Origin: Pocillopora verrucosa
Taxonomy: Eukaryota > Cnidaria > Anthozoa > Scleractinia > Pocilloporidae
Length of the DNA: 64,000 nucleotides
Reading direction: 5' to 3'
Assembly (NCBI RefSeq): GCF_036669915.1
Contig: NC_089314.1
Span: 8,360,958-8,424,957 of the forward strand
The notes under the pieces are model-generated. The model made no database searches, had not been told where the DNA came from, and saw only the letters and a program-made list of their open reading frames with translations. Shown in pieces: positions 47,771 to 60,286 of the stretch. The position numbers and the translations under genes are program-made. Positions within the stretch are counted from its first letter, which is position 1. Every line of letters begins with the position of its first letter.

Positions 47771-50700
47771 TTATTTTACAAACAACATCCCTGCGTTGTT
47801 GTAGTAGATTCCGTGATTATTTTCGCCTTGGCACTGTGGGAAACCATACAAGGCTCGTCTTATATGATCTGTTTTCAAATGGAATGAGATATGGGAGTCG
47901 GGGGCTATTTTAAAACACATGATTTTGCCATCGAAGTTTGGTGCTCCTGACGGCTCACACGTTAATCTATCATAGAAGGTCTTACATCTCGTCACGTAAG
48001 ATGAAATAGAAAGGTATTGTGAAGTAGATCTCTAAGGTTTCACCCAAAAGCACAGCAATACAGGCAGATACGATTTGGTATCAGACCATCGCTTCTCCCA
48101 GTACAAGAAGATTATACAGTTTTAACTCTCTAACCCCTTAGAGTGACTAGCGACATATTATCCTTGCCAGCATCTTGGTAAATGCATCGAGAATAAGACG
48201 GGCAATATCCGTGCTGATGTTAGGGGGGAAATCGTTAAAAAATCAGTCGTAAATCAAATATATTTAAAATCAATTTGCAATTGAAATTAATTGCCATTTA
48301 CTCCTACATTTTGATGAAGTCCACAAATGGCCACACTCCCCATCGTCATGTCCGTCGAAAACTAGCGACCAGAAACAAAAACAGTCAAAATAAGAGGATT
48401 AGGGAAAGAGAAAGAGGTGATAATTGAAATGCGCTCTTGGTCACACCCAGAAGAGGAGATTTTATTCTTACTCTGAAGTAAGGGGGGTTTGGGAAGAAAA
48501 GGAAGGGATTAAGCTCAAGCTCAAGTTTTTGTACCTGAGAGTGTCCCTGAAACTGACTTTGCGTGTGTGACTGACGCAATCTCCCGCATCTCGTTCCAAT
48601 TAAACTGTTGAATATATGACTTGGAAATTTCTCCCCAGCCACAAGTTCTTTTAACTCTATATCATTAAATACTTTCTAAAGTAAAAAAAAAAGCATGGAG
48701 CTAAGTTCCAAAATTTCGTCTCTCTGGATTTAATTAATTCCGCCACCAAATGGTGGATCTTATTTGAATGTCTCTGGTTATTCTTGGTCTTTTACATGTC
48801 ATTGCAGTCGAAGAAGAGAGTTCATCATCACATATCAACATCTCTATTACCTCTGTGGCAGCCGGAGGATATGCGGTAGCCCACGTCAATATTATTACAG
48901 CTGTTTGTCTCCCATTGATAAGGATAAGAATAAGAAATGATTATGCGTGGACACCTGTATTCGACAAAAACAAAAGCAAAGATAAAAAAAAGGAAACAAA
49001 ACGAAGCGTAACAAAATACAATAGTCTCTCTTTTTGGACCTACTCTATTTATCTGCACGAGTTAATTCTTGTGTTCGCTTAGGAAAGCAAACTGACATAG
49101 GTCACCCTGGTGGAATGGGGAACATGAAGAGTTCACCTTAACCTTTACCTTTAGCTGCTGGATGGTTTACATTTAAGGTCACCTCGTTAATGTTAATTCT
49201 ATGACTTATTGACTGAGTGGGAAGGCCAAGCAGGACGATACGTAAGAATAGAGCACAGCGAGGTGAGTGCTTTATGACCGAGAGTAAAATTTTTTCCGTC
49301 CATTCCGACCAAACTGAGCCAATAATATTGGTTTTTGCAGTGTTTTTGGGATAATAGAAGGGGGTGTTTGTGACTTCAACTACGATTTTGACCGAAGGGA
49401 GAAAGGAAGGCAGTCTACATTGGCAGACTCTAATTTATCTATATTACATGCACTTACGTTCCATAGCCACATGTTGAGTTAAACTTTTCTGGGCCACTTG
49501 GTATCTAAAATTGAGTTTCAAAGAGGATATACGTAATTACTCGTGGTGTTCAATATGAAACAGCAGTTAAACTCAAACATGTCATAAGCAATACCTGGTA
49601 AAAAACGGCGTAAGTAACATCCTTTTTCAAAACATCAACTCTAAAAGTTCCTGGAAAATAAAATACGTGTCAAGGTTAGAGGTGAAAAAACATCTGCAAT
49701 GGAATCTGCATAAATCAAATATCTCCAAGCTCTCTATGTGCATACCGTACATGAAACTTCCTTTCTTGAAATTTGCAGCAGAAGCAAAAATAGAACACTA
49801 AGTGAATAAACGAAGTAGAACGCAAAACGCGGCTAATTATGTTTAATGGACCCAAGAGATCTTAACTCCAGGTGGACCAACATATAAATAAATATATATA
49901 AATGATAGACGTTGAAATCTTTTTTTTTCTATGATAACATTTTATTGTATCTGAGAATTTCTTGGGCGGTATGATCCGAACAGTAAAAACATTAATCATT
50001 TATTAAATGACTCGCCTTTAATCCAGCTCACAGCTTTACCTTCAAAATGCATCATTTCTTGTATATCTTTGTCTGCTAATTTTCGCGCCGCGATGTCGCT
50101 GTTCTCTTCGACAAAGGGAACACACAATGTCGGTTGGAAACAGTGTACTTCAGTGCCTTGAAGGTGATCGTTGCTATTGGAGCTAATGGTCACTACCAAA
50201 GTCCAACCGCCACCTATATATATATATATCAACATTACAAAATAAACCTTACAATCATTTAACTGCATGGCTAATAGAAGCACCCCGTTAAAATAGCCAA
50301 GGACTGTCCATAAGAAAAAAGTAGAAACACATAAACTGAGAGAAAAATAAACATATGAAAAAGTAAGCAAAAAACGCCAACAAAAATAACAACAAGCACG
50401 ACGATTTTGCATGGTCAGAGAGTTTAAAATCCTAACTCTCAATTGGATGAACAATTGTTTACATCTAAGTCGGATTTTTGTCAGCTCTTTTAACCAGTCA
50501 TCTCCTATATTTTAGATCAAAACCGGTTAAGTAGGTTAGGTCATGTTAAAACCATCGTCGGTTCCTCGATATTTAACAGTGGGAAAATGAGGCTTAATGC
50601 AATCATAGTAAATTTCTCACAAAACTATGAAATCGTGCCTGAAATGAATAAGTTGAATTGGGCTTACCGTAGTTTGTCATATCACAATAAACCTGAACTT

Positions 50701-52393
50701 CTCTTCTCCCAATCGTTATCCAGTAATATCCACTTTCCGCTTGAGGCCATTCTTGCTGTATTGCTGCACAAGACTGGAAGCGAATAAAACTTTTGCTAGG
50801 TTTTCGATTTGGAAAAAAAAAAAAGAAAAAAATACATCGTTGGTTTTTGGTGTAGAGCGTCGAACTTGAATTTGCTATTGATCTAAACACGTTCAATTTT
50901 CAAACAGAAAGAGAGAAATAGAGATAGATTATGAAACTATAGGTTTTTTTCGCAATAATTAACAAACAGAGAAGCCTGGCCTGTGTTCTGTTTTGTTGTA
51001 AAACGCACAGGAAGCGGCTAGAGCACGAAAGAAGTGCATTATTTTCAACTTCCAAAACAAATTTTATTTACAAAGCGAACAACAGCGTTGTCAGCATGCT
51101 CTGTCCCCTAATAAAGCACGTTACGATAAGCCAATCAGAATCATTGTCAGAATGGTTCAGATACTCTGATTTATCGTACAAAACTTAAGTTGTCAATAAT
51201 GTCAAACCATCAAAGTTAAAAAATCATTAAAGTTAAAAAATTAACAAGTTTACCTGAATTCTTTAAGTCTTTATCACAGAATCTGAAAGTGACTTGTTCA
51301 GTGAAATCCGGCCGAATCGAATCTCGTAAAAACACGCACGTTTTTTCACATGTCAATTAGAAAACAAACTGTTCAAGGCTTTTGTTTTATGAACGAACGA
51401 CAGCCGAATCCACAGAAACATGAAGATTGCTCGGGATGACAGCGCCATAAAACTCGCCTTCTGTGACAGATATGGCATTCCACTCAACACATCGGAAAGA
51501 GTATTAGAGCAAACTCTTAATCGTTCATTCGAAGGGCGGCCGATGTAATTTGTGAGGCTTCTTCACAACGATCACCGGAGATCGCCATGGTGAGCTAGCG
51601 TCAATTTTAACAGTTATGCCAGTTGACCATATCTTTCATCATTCATGTTTTGTTCTGTTTTGTTTTTGAACACGAAACTATATTTGCTGTACGAGTGTTT
51701 GCTGTGTTTTATTTTTAGCACCTTCAAAACTCGTCCATTTCGTTTTCTCTTTGAGGATTTTCGTCTCTGCTCACGTTAAGATAACATAAATTACGGCGCT
51801 CAGCGTGTTTACACACCTTTGTTTGGTTCTTCTGTCGCTATTTGCCGTCTCGCTTGTTCAGAAAAATCACTTTTAAATAACGAAAAAAGAGCTAGAAAAA
51901 AGACTAGGAAATGGTCGGACACAGTACAATTTGGCAGATGGCGTGACAGCTTTAGCTCGACTCCATGTTCTATGCTCTGATAGAAAACGCACGCTCTCTC
52001 AACCAATGACAGCGCGCGTTACATTTGAGCTTTATTGTTGAACGAACCAGCATTGGGAATATAATTATTGAAAATACAAACCTTGGGTGATTCAGACACA
52101 TCCATGTAGATAATTCCTGCTTTTGGTCCATAATTCTCTGGGTGGGCATGTCTTCCTGCGTCATTTAAGTCGCATGATTTATCTTTTAAACAAAAGTTCA
52201 AACTTTTGCAGCGGATCTTAGTTACACACATGGTCACACACTCAGAAAAACTGGAGACAGGCTTGGTGGACATCACGTGACCAGACAGGTGGTAGCCGCT
52301 TATTGAGTGAGTCGAAGGAGCACATTTTCCGAAGACGTTGAGGATCTTTGCTGCACATAAAATGACCAGAATAGGGAAACGAAGCTGCATCAC
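47771..52393 (-). CDS. Copy 4: secreted PAN/apple plus fibrinogen-like protein
   Basis: Exons: i 52082-52393, h 50668-50773, g 50040-50213, f 49595-49650, e 49458-49504, d 48851-48954, c 48308-48361, terminal from about 48000 to 47771. Signal peptide MQLRFPILVILCAAKILNVF and the PAN domain are intact. h reads ESGYYWITIGRREVQVYCDM; g begins GGGWTLVVTISSNSNDHLQG; e IPSGPEKFNSTCGYGT; d CPRIIISYSYPYQWETNSC; c FDGHDDGECGHLWTSSK. The terminal exon is the longest open version: CKTFYDRLTCEPSGAPNFDG through RRALYGFPQC to NNAGMLFVK and stop. Its acceptor does not fit the phase of exon c in any obvious way. Intron 1 is enlarged by a 1.1-kb insertion. This is the best candidate for a working copy. Confidence 0.8.
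50940..52020. mobile_element. Unclassified 1.1-kb insertion in intron 1 of copy 4
   Basis: Intron 1 is 212 bp in copy 3 but 1,308 bp here; similarity stops at about 50940 and resumes at about 52025. The insert contains CCAATCAGAATCATTGTCAG and AACCAATGACAGCGCGCG near its two ends. No coding domain, clear inverted repeat or target duplication was identified. Confidence 0.6.
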
Positions 52394-52879
52394 ACAATCA
52401 ATTTCTGGAAATTGATCACATCATTAAACCGAGATGAGTTTTTAAGTTTTAAAGAACAACTGAGAAATTATGAGGGCCCTAATAAGTCAAAAGCCTCTCG
52501 TTTATTGTACTGGTAAATCCAAACTTTCCTTATGTTCTCCAAACATCCTGCGTGGGTTATAGCCCCGGTAAAAGAGAAAGAGAGAGCTGTCTATTGCATA
52601 AATAACACACAAAAATGACGTCCTTCCAAGAAACAAACTCAACTTACCGAATTTATTTTAAGTAAATATAAAAATCTACTATGATTCCCAGAGCACATTC
52701 CCAGAGTATTTTTTTGTTTAAATGGAGTTGTGCAAGCCATTACTTTACCTGAAGCCGAAGACAAGAAAATATAATTTACACCTTATACATTTTTTGAACT
52801 TTTCACTCTCTGCTTATAGAAAAAGAGAGCCTAATTCACCGGGAAAAAAGTGTACTTTGAAGGACTCATGGAAAAGTTG

Positions 52880-53560
52880 ATTAGTTTTCTAAGAAAGCTT
52901 TAAGCACAATTTTGTATCATGCGTAATAACAAAGAGTTTCACGAACTAGAGCGAGAAGAAAATCAATTGGGCGGAATTTAAGTGGATCTAATGCGAGTTA
53001 GCTGTAAATTACAAACCTTCTGGCAATCGGGAAGTTCAGTCAGGTTTTTGTTTCGATGTTATTGTACAAAAACTTTGACACAAATACTCTCGACAGCAAT
53101 CTAACTTGTGTTTTGCAGACAAAGTTAGTTCTCTTTTAGATCTTTTGCGTTGCAAGGCGTGGGCATCTGGTCATTAAAAATGAATAGACCATTGTAATTC
53201 GACACACGACGATACAAACTTAATTTATTTGAACGACTTAGCGACAGATGGCTTGAGATCTCATAACAAAGATGATGAAATAATCCGATAAACTAAACCT
53301 TTCAAGAGAGACGAGACAGATAAATTGGATAAACCGGAAGTAACTGATTTGTGATCTGCCCGAAAACATAGAGCACTTTCATATTGGTTAAAAAATCCCA
53401 CTTTTTATTCGTAAGATGACTTGGTTCACTTTCGTGAAATGACTGTTTTGTTTTAATCCTCTAAGTGTCAAACATTCTCTGTCAAAGGAATATGTCAACT
53501 TTACTTCATCCCAACAGGCAAATCGTGAAAACAATTTTCGTCTTTAATTTAAGTCTTCAC
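52880..53560. repeat. Intergenic block U, upstream of copy 4
   Basis: Paralogous to 35330-36000. Confidence 0.75.
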
Positions 53561-53822
53561 TTAAAGAAGTTCTAAGAAGAAGTACTACCATAAGTAATAG
53601 ATAAAATATGAGCGGGAGCCCTTAACGGGCATTTCAAAAGGCGAGCCGGCGTTTTAAAGCCCCTAAAGATCGGACGCGATTATTTTCTCTTACTTGTGAA
53701 ATGAAACTGCGACAATAGATTGCGTTTGTCATGTTAATTACGTGGGGCGTGCAGCTGTCCCAGAGGAGTTTGGAAATATTTAGCATTGCAATTTGTTTTC
53801 ATATAGCTTTTGTAGGAGAAAC

Positions 53823-54177
53823 ATGGCTGGCCGGTCTCGCTCTCCAAAGAGTAAAGAAGAAGAGACCAGCTTACTATCGGAGGCCACTCCGAAAGCAACA
53901 CAATAAAACGCCAAATGGGGTAAAAAAGTATTCGAGGAATGGAAGCCGCGGCGGCAAAATACATGTGTAATGTTAAAAGTTGTTAGAGTGGCCGATCTGA
54001 AATACGAAGATATTCAAGATCTGACCGTTCCACCAGAGCATATGTCACCAAATACACTAAACTTTTAGTTGAGCAAGTTCGTTTGTGAAGTGGCCAAGCA
54101 AAATGGAGATCGTTATCCGCCCAATTCGCTTTATTTGTTATTTTATACAATTAACCGTTCTTTGAAAAATTGTGATT
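53823..54177 (+). pseudogene. DUF3504/Crypton-like fragment, second copy, interrupted by PLE
   Basis: This starts MAGRSRSPKSKEEETSLLSE and continues KATQ-stop-NAKWGKKVFEEW, then NTCVMLKVVRVADLKYEDIQ and TLNF-stop-LSKFVCEVAKQNGDRYPPNS. Two stops lie in an otherwise single open frame. The Penelope-like element enters at 54176; the remainder resumes at 60539-60640. The call is by motif memory, as for 45102. Confidence 0.6.
54096..54175. repeat. Left 80-bp direct repeat flanking the PLE
   Basis: Matches 60539-60618 with four differences over 80 bp. The 45.4-kb paralogue has a single copy of this sequence, so the duplication arose with the insertion. Confidence 0.85.
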
Positions 54178-54417
54178 GAAAAGGTCATAGACAGGTCCAC
54201 ACAGACTCCCCTGTGTGGTTTTACGTTTGCGACGCAAAAGCCTTAAATTAAAGCTTCGCTCTGACGAGTATGTCTTTGAGCGATTTACCTCTTTTGTATG
54301 ATATAATTGGAGGCGTTTTGTAAATTGTTTTCAGCAGTGGCTGATTTCGGATGAGGTTCCATTCTTGCATCAGTATTTGTTTTAAATTTTTAACCCCTGG
54401 GTGGTATGCTGTCACAA
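54175..54417 (-). repeat. PLE 3' terminal repeat (pLTR)
   Basis: Nearly identical to 60287-60530. It includes the ORF C-terminus (GKSLKDILVRAKL and stop) and a perfect hairpin CCACACAG-GGGAGT-CTGTGTGG. Confidence 0.9.
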
Positions 54418-55938
54418 AAGGCAATATTTTGCCTTTAGTTTTTTTGGTTTGTTTTTTAAGTGTCGACTGCCTTGCGGCAAACGAGACCTCAGATAACGTT
54501 TTTTCAATTAGGCTTTTTGGGTAACCACGTGCTTCAAGTCGTGTTTTGAAGTTACACATGGCCTCCTGGAAATTTCTTTCCGAGGAGTTTGTTCTTAGAA
54601 GTCTGATAGCTTCTCCTTTAATAAAGCCTTTCTTAACACCTGGCGGGTGGCAAGATGAATAGTGTGTATATTAAAAGGTCTCAGTCGGTTTGTAGTGAGT
54701 TTTAACGTCGAGGATAGCTTCGTTTTGGAATCTTTCACCTTTGTAGACAACCGTGTCTAAGAATGTGATTTCAGTCTCTGAGATTTCAGCCGTGAACTTT
54801 ATAGTTGGATGGAACGTGTTAGCTTGTTCTATGAATAGATCAATGTCTTGTTTACGAACATCCCACAGGGAGAAAACGTCGTCAATGTAACGCTTCCATA
54901 CTCTCGGCTTGATACTGCTTTGGTGAAGCAGTTTTGTTTCAATTTCTGCCATAAAGAGATTGGCGAAAGCAACCGCCATTCGTGTTCCCATGGCAGTTCC
55001 AAAACATTGGAGATACTTTACTCCGTTGAACTGGGAAGGAATTTTCTTTCAGTATAAGCCCGAGAATTTGTTTTAAGTAGTGGGACGGAATGGGAGGGCT
55101 GTTATTGTGGTATTTTTCGTATGCTTGGCATACTATTGTGATACCCTCTTCTTGTGGGATGTTTGTGTACAAGGTTGTTACATCCATTGATACTAAAATA
55201 GTATCATTTGACACCTGCGTTTTCTCTATAAAGTTGATGAAATCAGTCGTATCTTTGAGATACGATTTTTGCTTTTGAGCAATAGGCTGTAATAAATGAT
55301 CCACAAAGGATGATATCCTTTCAGTTGGTCCTTCGCAGCCCGATATAATCGGTCTACCCACTGGCAAAGGTTTGTGGATTTTTGTTAAAGTGTAGAAAAT
55401 CGGTGTTCTGGGCGGATTGGGAGTCTGTGAAAGCCACTTTTTTGTCATATCGTCTATATGTTTGCCATTGTGCAGTTGAGCAATAAGCTCATTAACTTTT
55501 TTAATGTGTCAGTGACCATGGGGTTTTCAAGAGGTCGGTAGTGGTCTCTGTTGTCGAGCTGAACCTGGGCCTCTTGAATTTTGTCCCTCTTGTTGAGAAT
55601 CACTGTTGTGGTGCCTTTGTCAGCACGTTTAAGGTTGATGGCAGTATTGTTTTGCAGTTCTTTGACTGCTTTGTGTTCGTTGTATGACAGGTTGTGTTTT
55701 GGCTTTGTTATTGCTATTTCAGCAAGGCTTAACTTGATATTTTCGAAGTAGCGTTCAAGGGCAATAGAAGGTTGTACTGGTGGTATCCAGTTTGATTTGA
55801 CGTGGAAAGGATGTGGTTCCTTGTCATTCCCGTGGAATATATATCTAAGTCTCATTCGCCTAGCGAATTGTTCGAAGTCACGCAACAATTGTTGCCTGAT
55901 CTTATTTTCATTTGTCACGGGTGTTTCAATAAATTTAA

Positions 55939-57383
55939 AGGGCATGTAAACCCAAAAAACGTTCATTTTCTTTTCACATAGATGTTTAGTAAATATATCA
56001 AGTACACCAAAGGTGCCATTCGTTTTTTCTCAAAAGTCCATTTTCACTTTGAAAAAGCTCTTCCAAATTCGAAACATTCGCCATTTTGAATGGCGCCATC
56101 TTTCTTGTGACGTCACGGGTGGAACCTACAAAGTTTCGTTTAATAATCGCGTGAGACACGGAGTCTTTTCCACAGCCGTTGTTTGCCGGTCTCGTCACGA
56201 TTTTTTTACTTACAGTTTGCTTCAATATACTCAGTTTTTTCATAATGGTAAAGCGTTGTGTCGTCCAGTTTTGTACTGATTCAAACAAAACTGAGCATAC
56301 AACGCAAATATTTCCAAATGACGCAAATTTGAAGCCACAATTTGTGAAACTTGTTCAAATGAAAATAGCCGATTTCGTCGAGCCGTTCGAACATTCTGTT
56401 GTTTGTAGCAGTCATTTTTCTTCCTGGTGTTGTACCGACAATTCAGGCCCTACCAGAAGCAAATCATTCGGAACTATAAACAGCTAGTTGTAGTACTGTA
56501 TTATTAAATCAATGACAGAAACAACTCAAGCAAATCGATCTCAAAATGTAACGAAACAGATGAAACGGAAAACATTTAGCTTACTCTTTCCCGGTGTGAT
56601 TCTCTGTGCCTTACTGCTGCCTGTACGTGTAATAGGCCGTCTCGAGCACCCAGAAATCGAGGCAAATTGACTAAAAACCTGGATACTCAGTAATACAACT
56701 TATCTGGGTTTCAGACCCTCGCTCCTCTACTTTTTGCCACAATTGCCCGATTTCCGTACAACAAACACTTTCACGAGTTGTCGGCATTGGTTGACAAGTT
56801 CCACACTCGCACCTTTGACAATTTTATACAAAACACCATCGGAAGTTCAGCGGGTTTAAAAAATTTCTGTTACATTCTTTTAGATTGTGCCCTTGCTTTA
56901 TTGGATTTTCATATCAAATACAAGTAAATCACACAGTAAATTAGATACCAGTCTGAGTATCCGAGGAGGTCGCATCGCTGTCAACACTGTGTTCGTGCGG
57001 ATCGCTTCGGTGAACCCTACGCAGCTCATATTGTTAAGGACGTGGCCCAGGCTTTCCTAAAGATTCTAGACCATCCCCATCGCCGTCATATACTAAGCTT
57101 AGGGCATTCGAGTCACTATCTTCTGAAAAACATCTTCGAACTACCGCTACTTACACGAGCTACCACACCAGTTCTACTAGGGAATATGTGTTGCGCAATA
57201 TTTTAGTTCCACCGCTTACGTCACGACTCTCGCTATTGTTTTTACCGGAAATGGAATTTCAGTTGAAAATGCCGATTTTCTCCTAAAATAAGTCGAATTG
57301 GACAAAACGAATTTCAGATTCGTTCTCTACGCCACTTTTTACATAGTATGAGAAAAACATGTATTTTTGGGTTTACATGCCCT
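55939..57383. mobile_element. Kolobok-like (TTAA) DNA transposon nested in the PLE ORF
   Basis: Perfect 20-bp terminal inverted repeats AGGGCATGTAAACCCAAAAA are flanked by TTAA at 55935-55938 and 57384-57387. Removing the insert restores the PLE reading KGLKFIETP exactly. TTAA targets with a THAP-encoding ORF fit Kolobok; piggyBac shares the target but lacks THAP. It is 1,445 bp with no full transposase, so it is a deleted derivative. Confidence 0.9.
56245..56487 (+). pseudogene. THAP-type zinc finger fragment in the Kolobok-like element
   Basis: The ORF starts MVKRCVVQFCTDSNKTEHTT, then QIFPNDANLKPQFVKLVQMK and SVVCSSHFS. C-x4-C, about 45 residues, then C-x2-H, plus the F-P and HF positions, match the THAP DNA-binding domain. 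It ends at a stop after 80 residues, and the region after SSHF is frame-damaged. In Kolobok and P elements this domain recognises the transposon ends. Confidence 0.75.
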
Positions 57384-57885
57384 TTAAGCCCTTTTGCTAA
57401 CACGCTGACTTGGTGATCAGTTAATGTATTGTCTGAAAGGTTTTTAAGGTATTTTTCATTTTTCTCCCTTTCTGTAGTCACTCGCTTGTGTAGTGTATTT
57501 TTTCTACGCTTTTTGCGTTTATTATTCTTGGATAGCCTTTTTGCTGCAGTGGGTTTGGCGACTGATTTTTCAGAGATGACACTGTTGTACTTTTCAACAT
57601 GTTTATTATCACTCTGAAAGCGTGTGCATATAAGATCTTTCAGCTCTGAAAGCTGATTTTCTATTTTGTCTATCCTGTCGACATCAGTATTTACAGTGTT
57701 CCTCAAGGGCGAACGTGATCTTTCACGTGCATTTACATTGTATTGTGATCGAGACTTGGCAATATTAGCCTTTTCAAGTTTGTTCTTGTGACTAACAAGT
57801 CTACGCTGATGGAAGCGCACTAGGGCGCTAACGTATTGTTCTTTGGCGTGACTTTTAATAGCGCTTATTTCCTGTCGAAAGGTTT

Positions 57886-59373
57886 GGGAGTTACTACATC
57901 ACGGGCGACGAGTGGGGGAAGAAGAAAAGACCGAAATACGAGTGGTCAGCGGGGAAACAAATTTAATACCTCGTATAGAGACATATCAGTTATAGTTGCG
58001 GAAAACAATAGTGTTGTAAGTCTTGTAAAGCCGAACTATCAACAGTATGCTTCGCTAAATAAAATGTTAAGCAATTTTTCAAAAGTGTTGAATTTTCAAA
58101 TTTTCCGCAACTTCACCTGTTCGTATTCGTATGTCTGGCCAAGCCTTTATGGTCATTGGCTCCCGTATAGCCACTAACTATGGCTTATAAATATAGGTGT
58201 TTAGTGTTAAATTGTAAAACTCTCCGAAGAAGTCTACGGCAGTTAAAGAGTGCTGCTCACCCGTTTAGTTTTAAAATTTTTTTTTAAAATTTGGTGCGAT
58301 AGCTGTGGTCAGTTTTTCCATGCAGGTTGTCTAGATATACCTTTCGCAGAGACGTGGTGGGGATAGAGACACCAACACAACATTTCATCTGCCGTTCGCT
58401 TCGCAAGTTAAGTTTTCATCCCGAGTTCATTTGTTAAATAAAATAGGAAAAAACACTTCGAACGGAAAATAGAATTATTTTAACGCCTGGATCTTCTGAA
58501 AAAAGGTCTCCTAAACGAGTGGCCCTGATTATAATTATTTAAGCATGGTAAACACATTAGCCTTAACTTGGCTGTTTCTCGAAGCTCAGTGTTTTCCTAC
58601 ATGTCTTTTTCACGTGAAATGAGGCGATCGAATATATATAATAAACACTAAAAGAACTACAGCTGATGGAAATTTAAAATTTCTTATCTAAAGGCTGTGG
58701 ATACAAACTTAATAATGACTCTAAATATATAAAAATCTAGAACGAAATTTTTTTAGCGTTGCTTAGCTTTTCATTTTTCCGGAATCGAAAGTCGACATTG
58801 CAAAGGTCAAGTGAAAAGCAAGCCGACTGTGATTAACGCCTTAAACAAGTCGAGATACTTTTTTTCGTCATATAACAAGCTACATATCGTAAATATCATT
58901 CTTCTTGATGCCTTTCCCGGTGTCAGCGATGCCTTTCCCGATGCCTCCGTTGGTTAATATAGCAGTAAAAATATTGTTCCAGTCAAAGAGTTTGGAAAAT
59001 TGCTTAACTTTTGAATTAGCGAAGTATAACCTGGTAATATTTTGGCTTTACAACACGATTGTTTTTGGCAAGTTACAAAACGTAAATATAATTCTTCCTA
59101 GTGCTTTTCCGTATGCTACCGATGCCTTTCCCGATACCTCCATTGTTTAATACAGCAGTGAAAGATATATGTGCCATCAACACTTTTGAAAAATTGCTTC
59201 ACATCTCATTGAGCGAAGTAAACTGTTAAAATTTCGGCTTTTCATCACTATTGTTTTCTCCAACTACAACTGATATGTCTCTATATGAAGTATTACATTT
59301 GTTTCCCCGCTGACCACTCGTATTTCGGTCATTTCTTCCTTCCCCGCTCGTCGCCCGTGATGTAGTAACTCCC
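57886..59373. mobile_element. MULE-like non-autonomous transposon nested in the PLE ORF
   Basis: Terminal inverted repeats of about 130-160 bp begin GGGAGTTACTACATCACGGG. They are flanked by perfect 9-bp direct repeats GAAAGGTTT at 57877-57885 and 59374-59382. Excision of the insert plus one repeat restores the PLE frame DETFRQEISAIKSHAKE. A 9-bp target duplication with long inverted repeats is typical of Mutator-like elements. No transposase is encoded. An internal two-copy repeat (GATGCCTTTCCCGAT(G/A)CCTCC) of about 190-200 bp lies at 58870-59230. Confidence 0.88.
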
Positions 59374-60000
59374 GAAAGGTTTCGTCAGGCGTGACGTTTG
59401 CCTTCGCCTTGTATTGAAGCGACTGAGGGCAAGTCTTTTGTTGTAAGTGTCTCTCCAGTTTTAAAATGGAGGTTTCAGTTTTTTGCTTCTTGAACTGGAT
59501 AGCGCTGATGGTGTCTTCATGATTCCTCTTCCTTGGCTGCCGCGTGGATCAGCTATTCCTCGGAAGGTTTTCTTTTTGACGGCTTTCTTTTAGAAGGCGT
59601 AGACCTTCGTTGCTGCGTTGTTTGGCTAATTCAGCTCTATGCCTTGGCTCGAGTTGTGATGCTGGAGGGCTATCCTCTGGGTCCGATTCTAGGTTCGGAT
59701 CAGTGTACGTTAATTCCATCTCCTCGTCCAGATTTGGACGGTAGTCTGGCGTTTTTGGTGGCCGCAGTGGTGTTTCAAAAGCTGACATCTTTTTCAGGTA
59801 AAACTGAAAGTGAAGTATATCGTCTAGCAGGACCGGCGGTTTCGATTCTTAAAAAATCTCTTCAGCTGCTTTGTTAAGTCAGGCTGTGTTAATCAGGGAC
59901 AGGCAGAGAAATTCTCAATTCCAATCCCGCCAAAAAGGGTGGAAAACCATCCTTTTATACTTGGTTTACCTGCGGTTAGGATCAACGGTGTTCCGTTTTC

Positions 60001-60031
60001 ATTGGTTCTCTCTGGAAAGAGAGTAACCAAT
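60001..60031. other. Hairpin in the PLE 5' untranslated region
   Basis: ATTGGTTCTCTCT pairs with AGAGAGTAACCAAT (one bulged T) around a GGAA loop. It lies 210 bp upstream of the ORF start. Confidence 0.6.
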
Positions 60032-60286
60032 CATGTGTTGGTATTTTCGATCCGCGCATTTTCAAAGCTCAGAGGTGTGTTTCTTTGTGAGGCTTTCTTT
60101 CGCATTATACGCCGCAAAGGCGTTTTAATGTCGCTTTTTTGTATTTTATCTATCTTTGTACTGTATGTAGAACCAACTTGTTGTTCTGGTTCTGTAATAA
60201 AAGTGCTATGTGCCGCAAATGACGCGATTTTGTACTTGGAATATTGTAAAGTTGTACACAACTTTTGTGCCTGGAAAATATCACAG

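Larger units (their letters stand above)
54248..59788 (-). pseudogene. Penelope-type reverse transcriptase ORF, interrupted
   Basis: The start is MSAFETPLRPPKTPDYRPNL at 59788. The N-terminal charged region runs to a TGA after ENLPRNS, and continues past the MULE-like insert (HAKEQYVSALVRFHQRRLVS) to KGL, where the Kolobok-like insert lies. It resumes at KFIETPVTNENKIRQQLLRD. RT blocks: IPPVQPSIALERYFENIKLS, KRADKGTTTVIL, PIFYTLTKIHKPLPVGRPII, SMDVTTLYTNIPQEEGI, GTRMAVAFANLFMAEIETKL, and the catalytic RYIDDVFSLW (YIDD codons 54879-54890). The thumb and C-terminus include RLEARGYPKSLIEKTLSEVS and ILPFVTAYHPGVKNLKQIL. Frameshifts lie near 55450 and 54990, with stops near 54660. It copies RNA into DNA at the target in living relatives; this copy is inactive. 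Confidence 0.92.

Noticed and set aside
48828..49082. Plus-strand ORFs over exon d regions (also 38566-38886 and 63043-63291)
   Set aside because: Similar in all copies only because they are the opposite strand of the conserved minus-strand exon d.
56013..56288. ORFs on both strands at the left end of the Kolobok-like element
   Set aside because: Shadow frames of non-coding transposon sequence; only the THAP ORF from 56245 has a domain signature.
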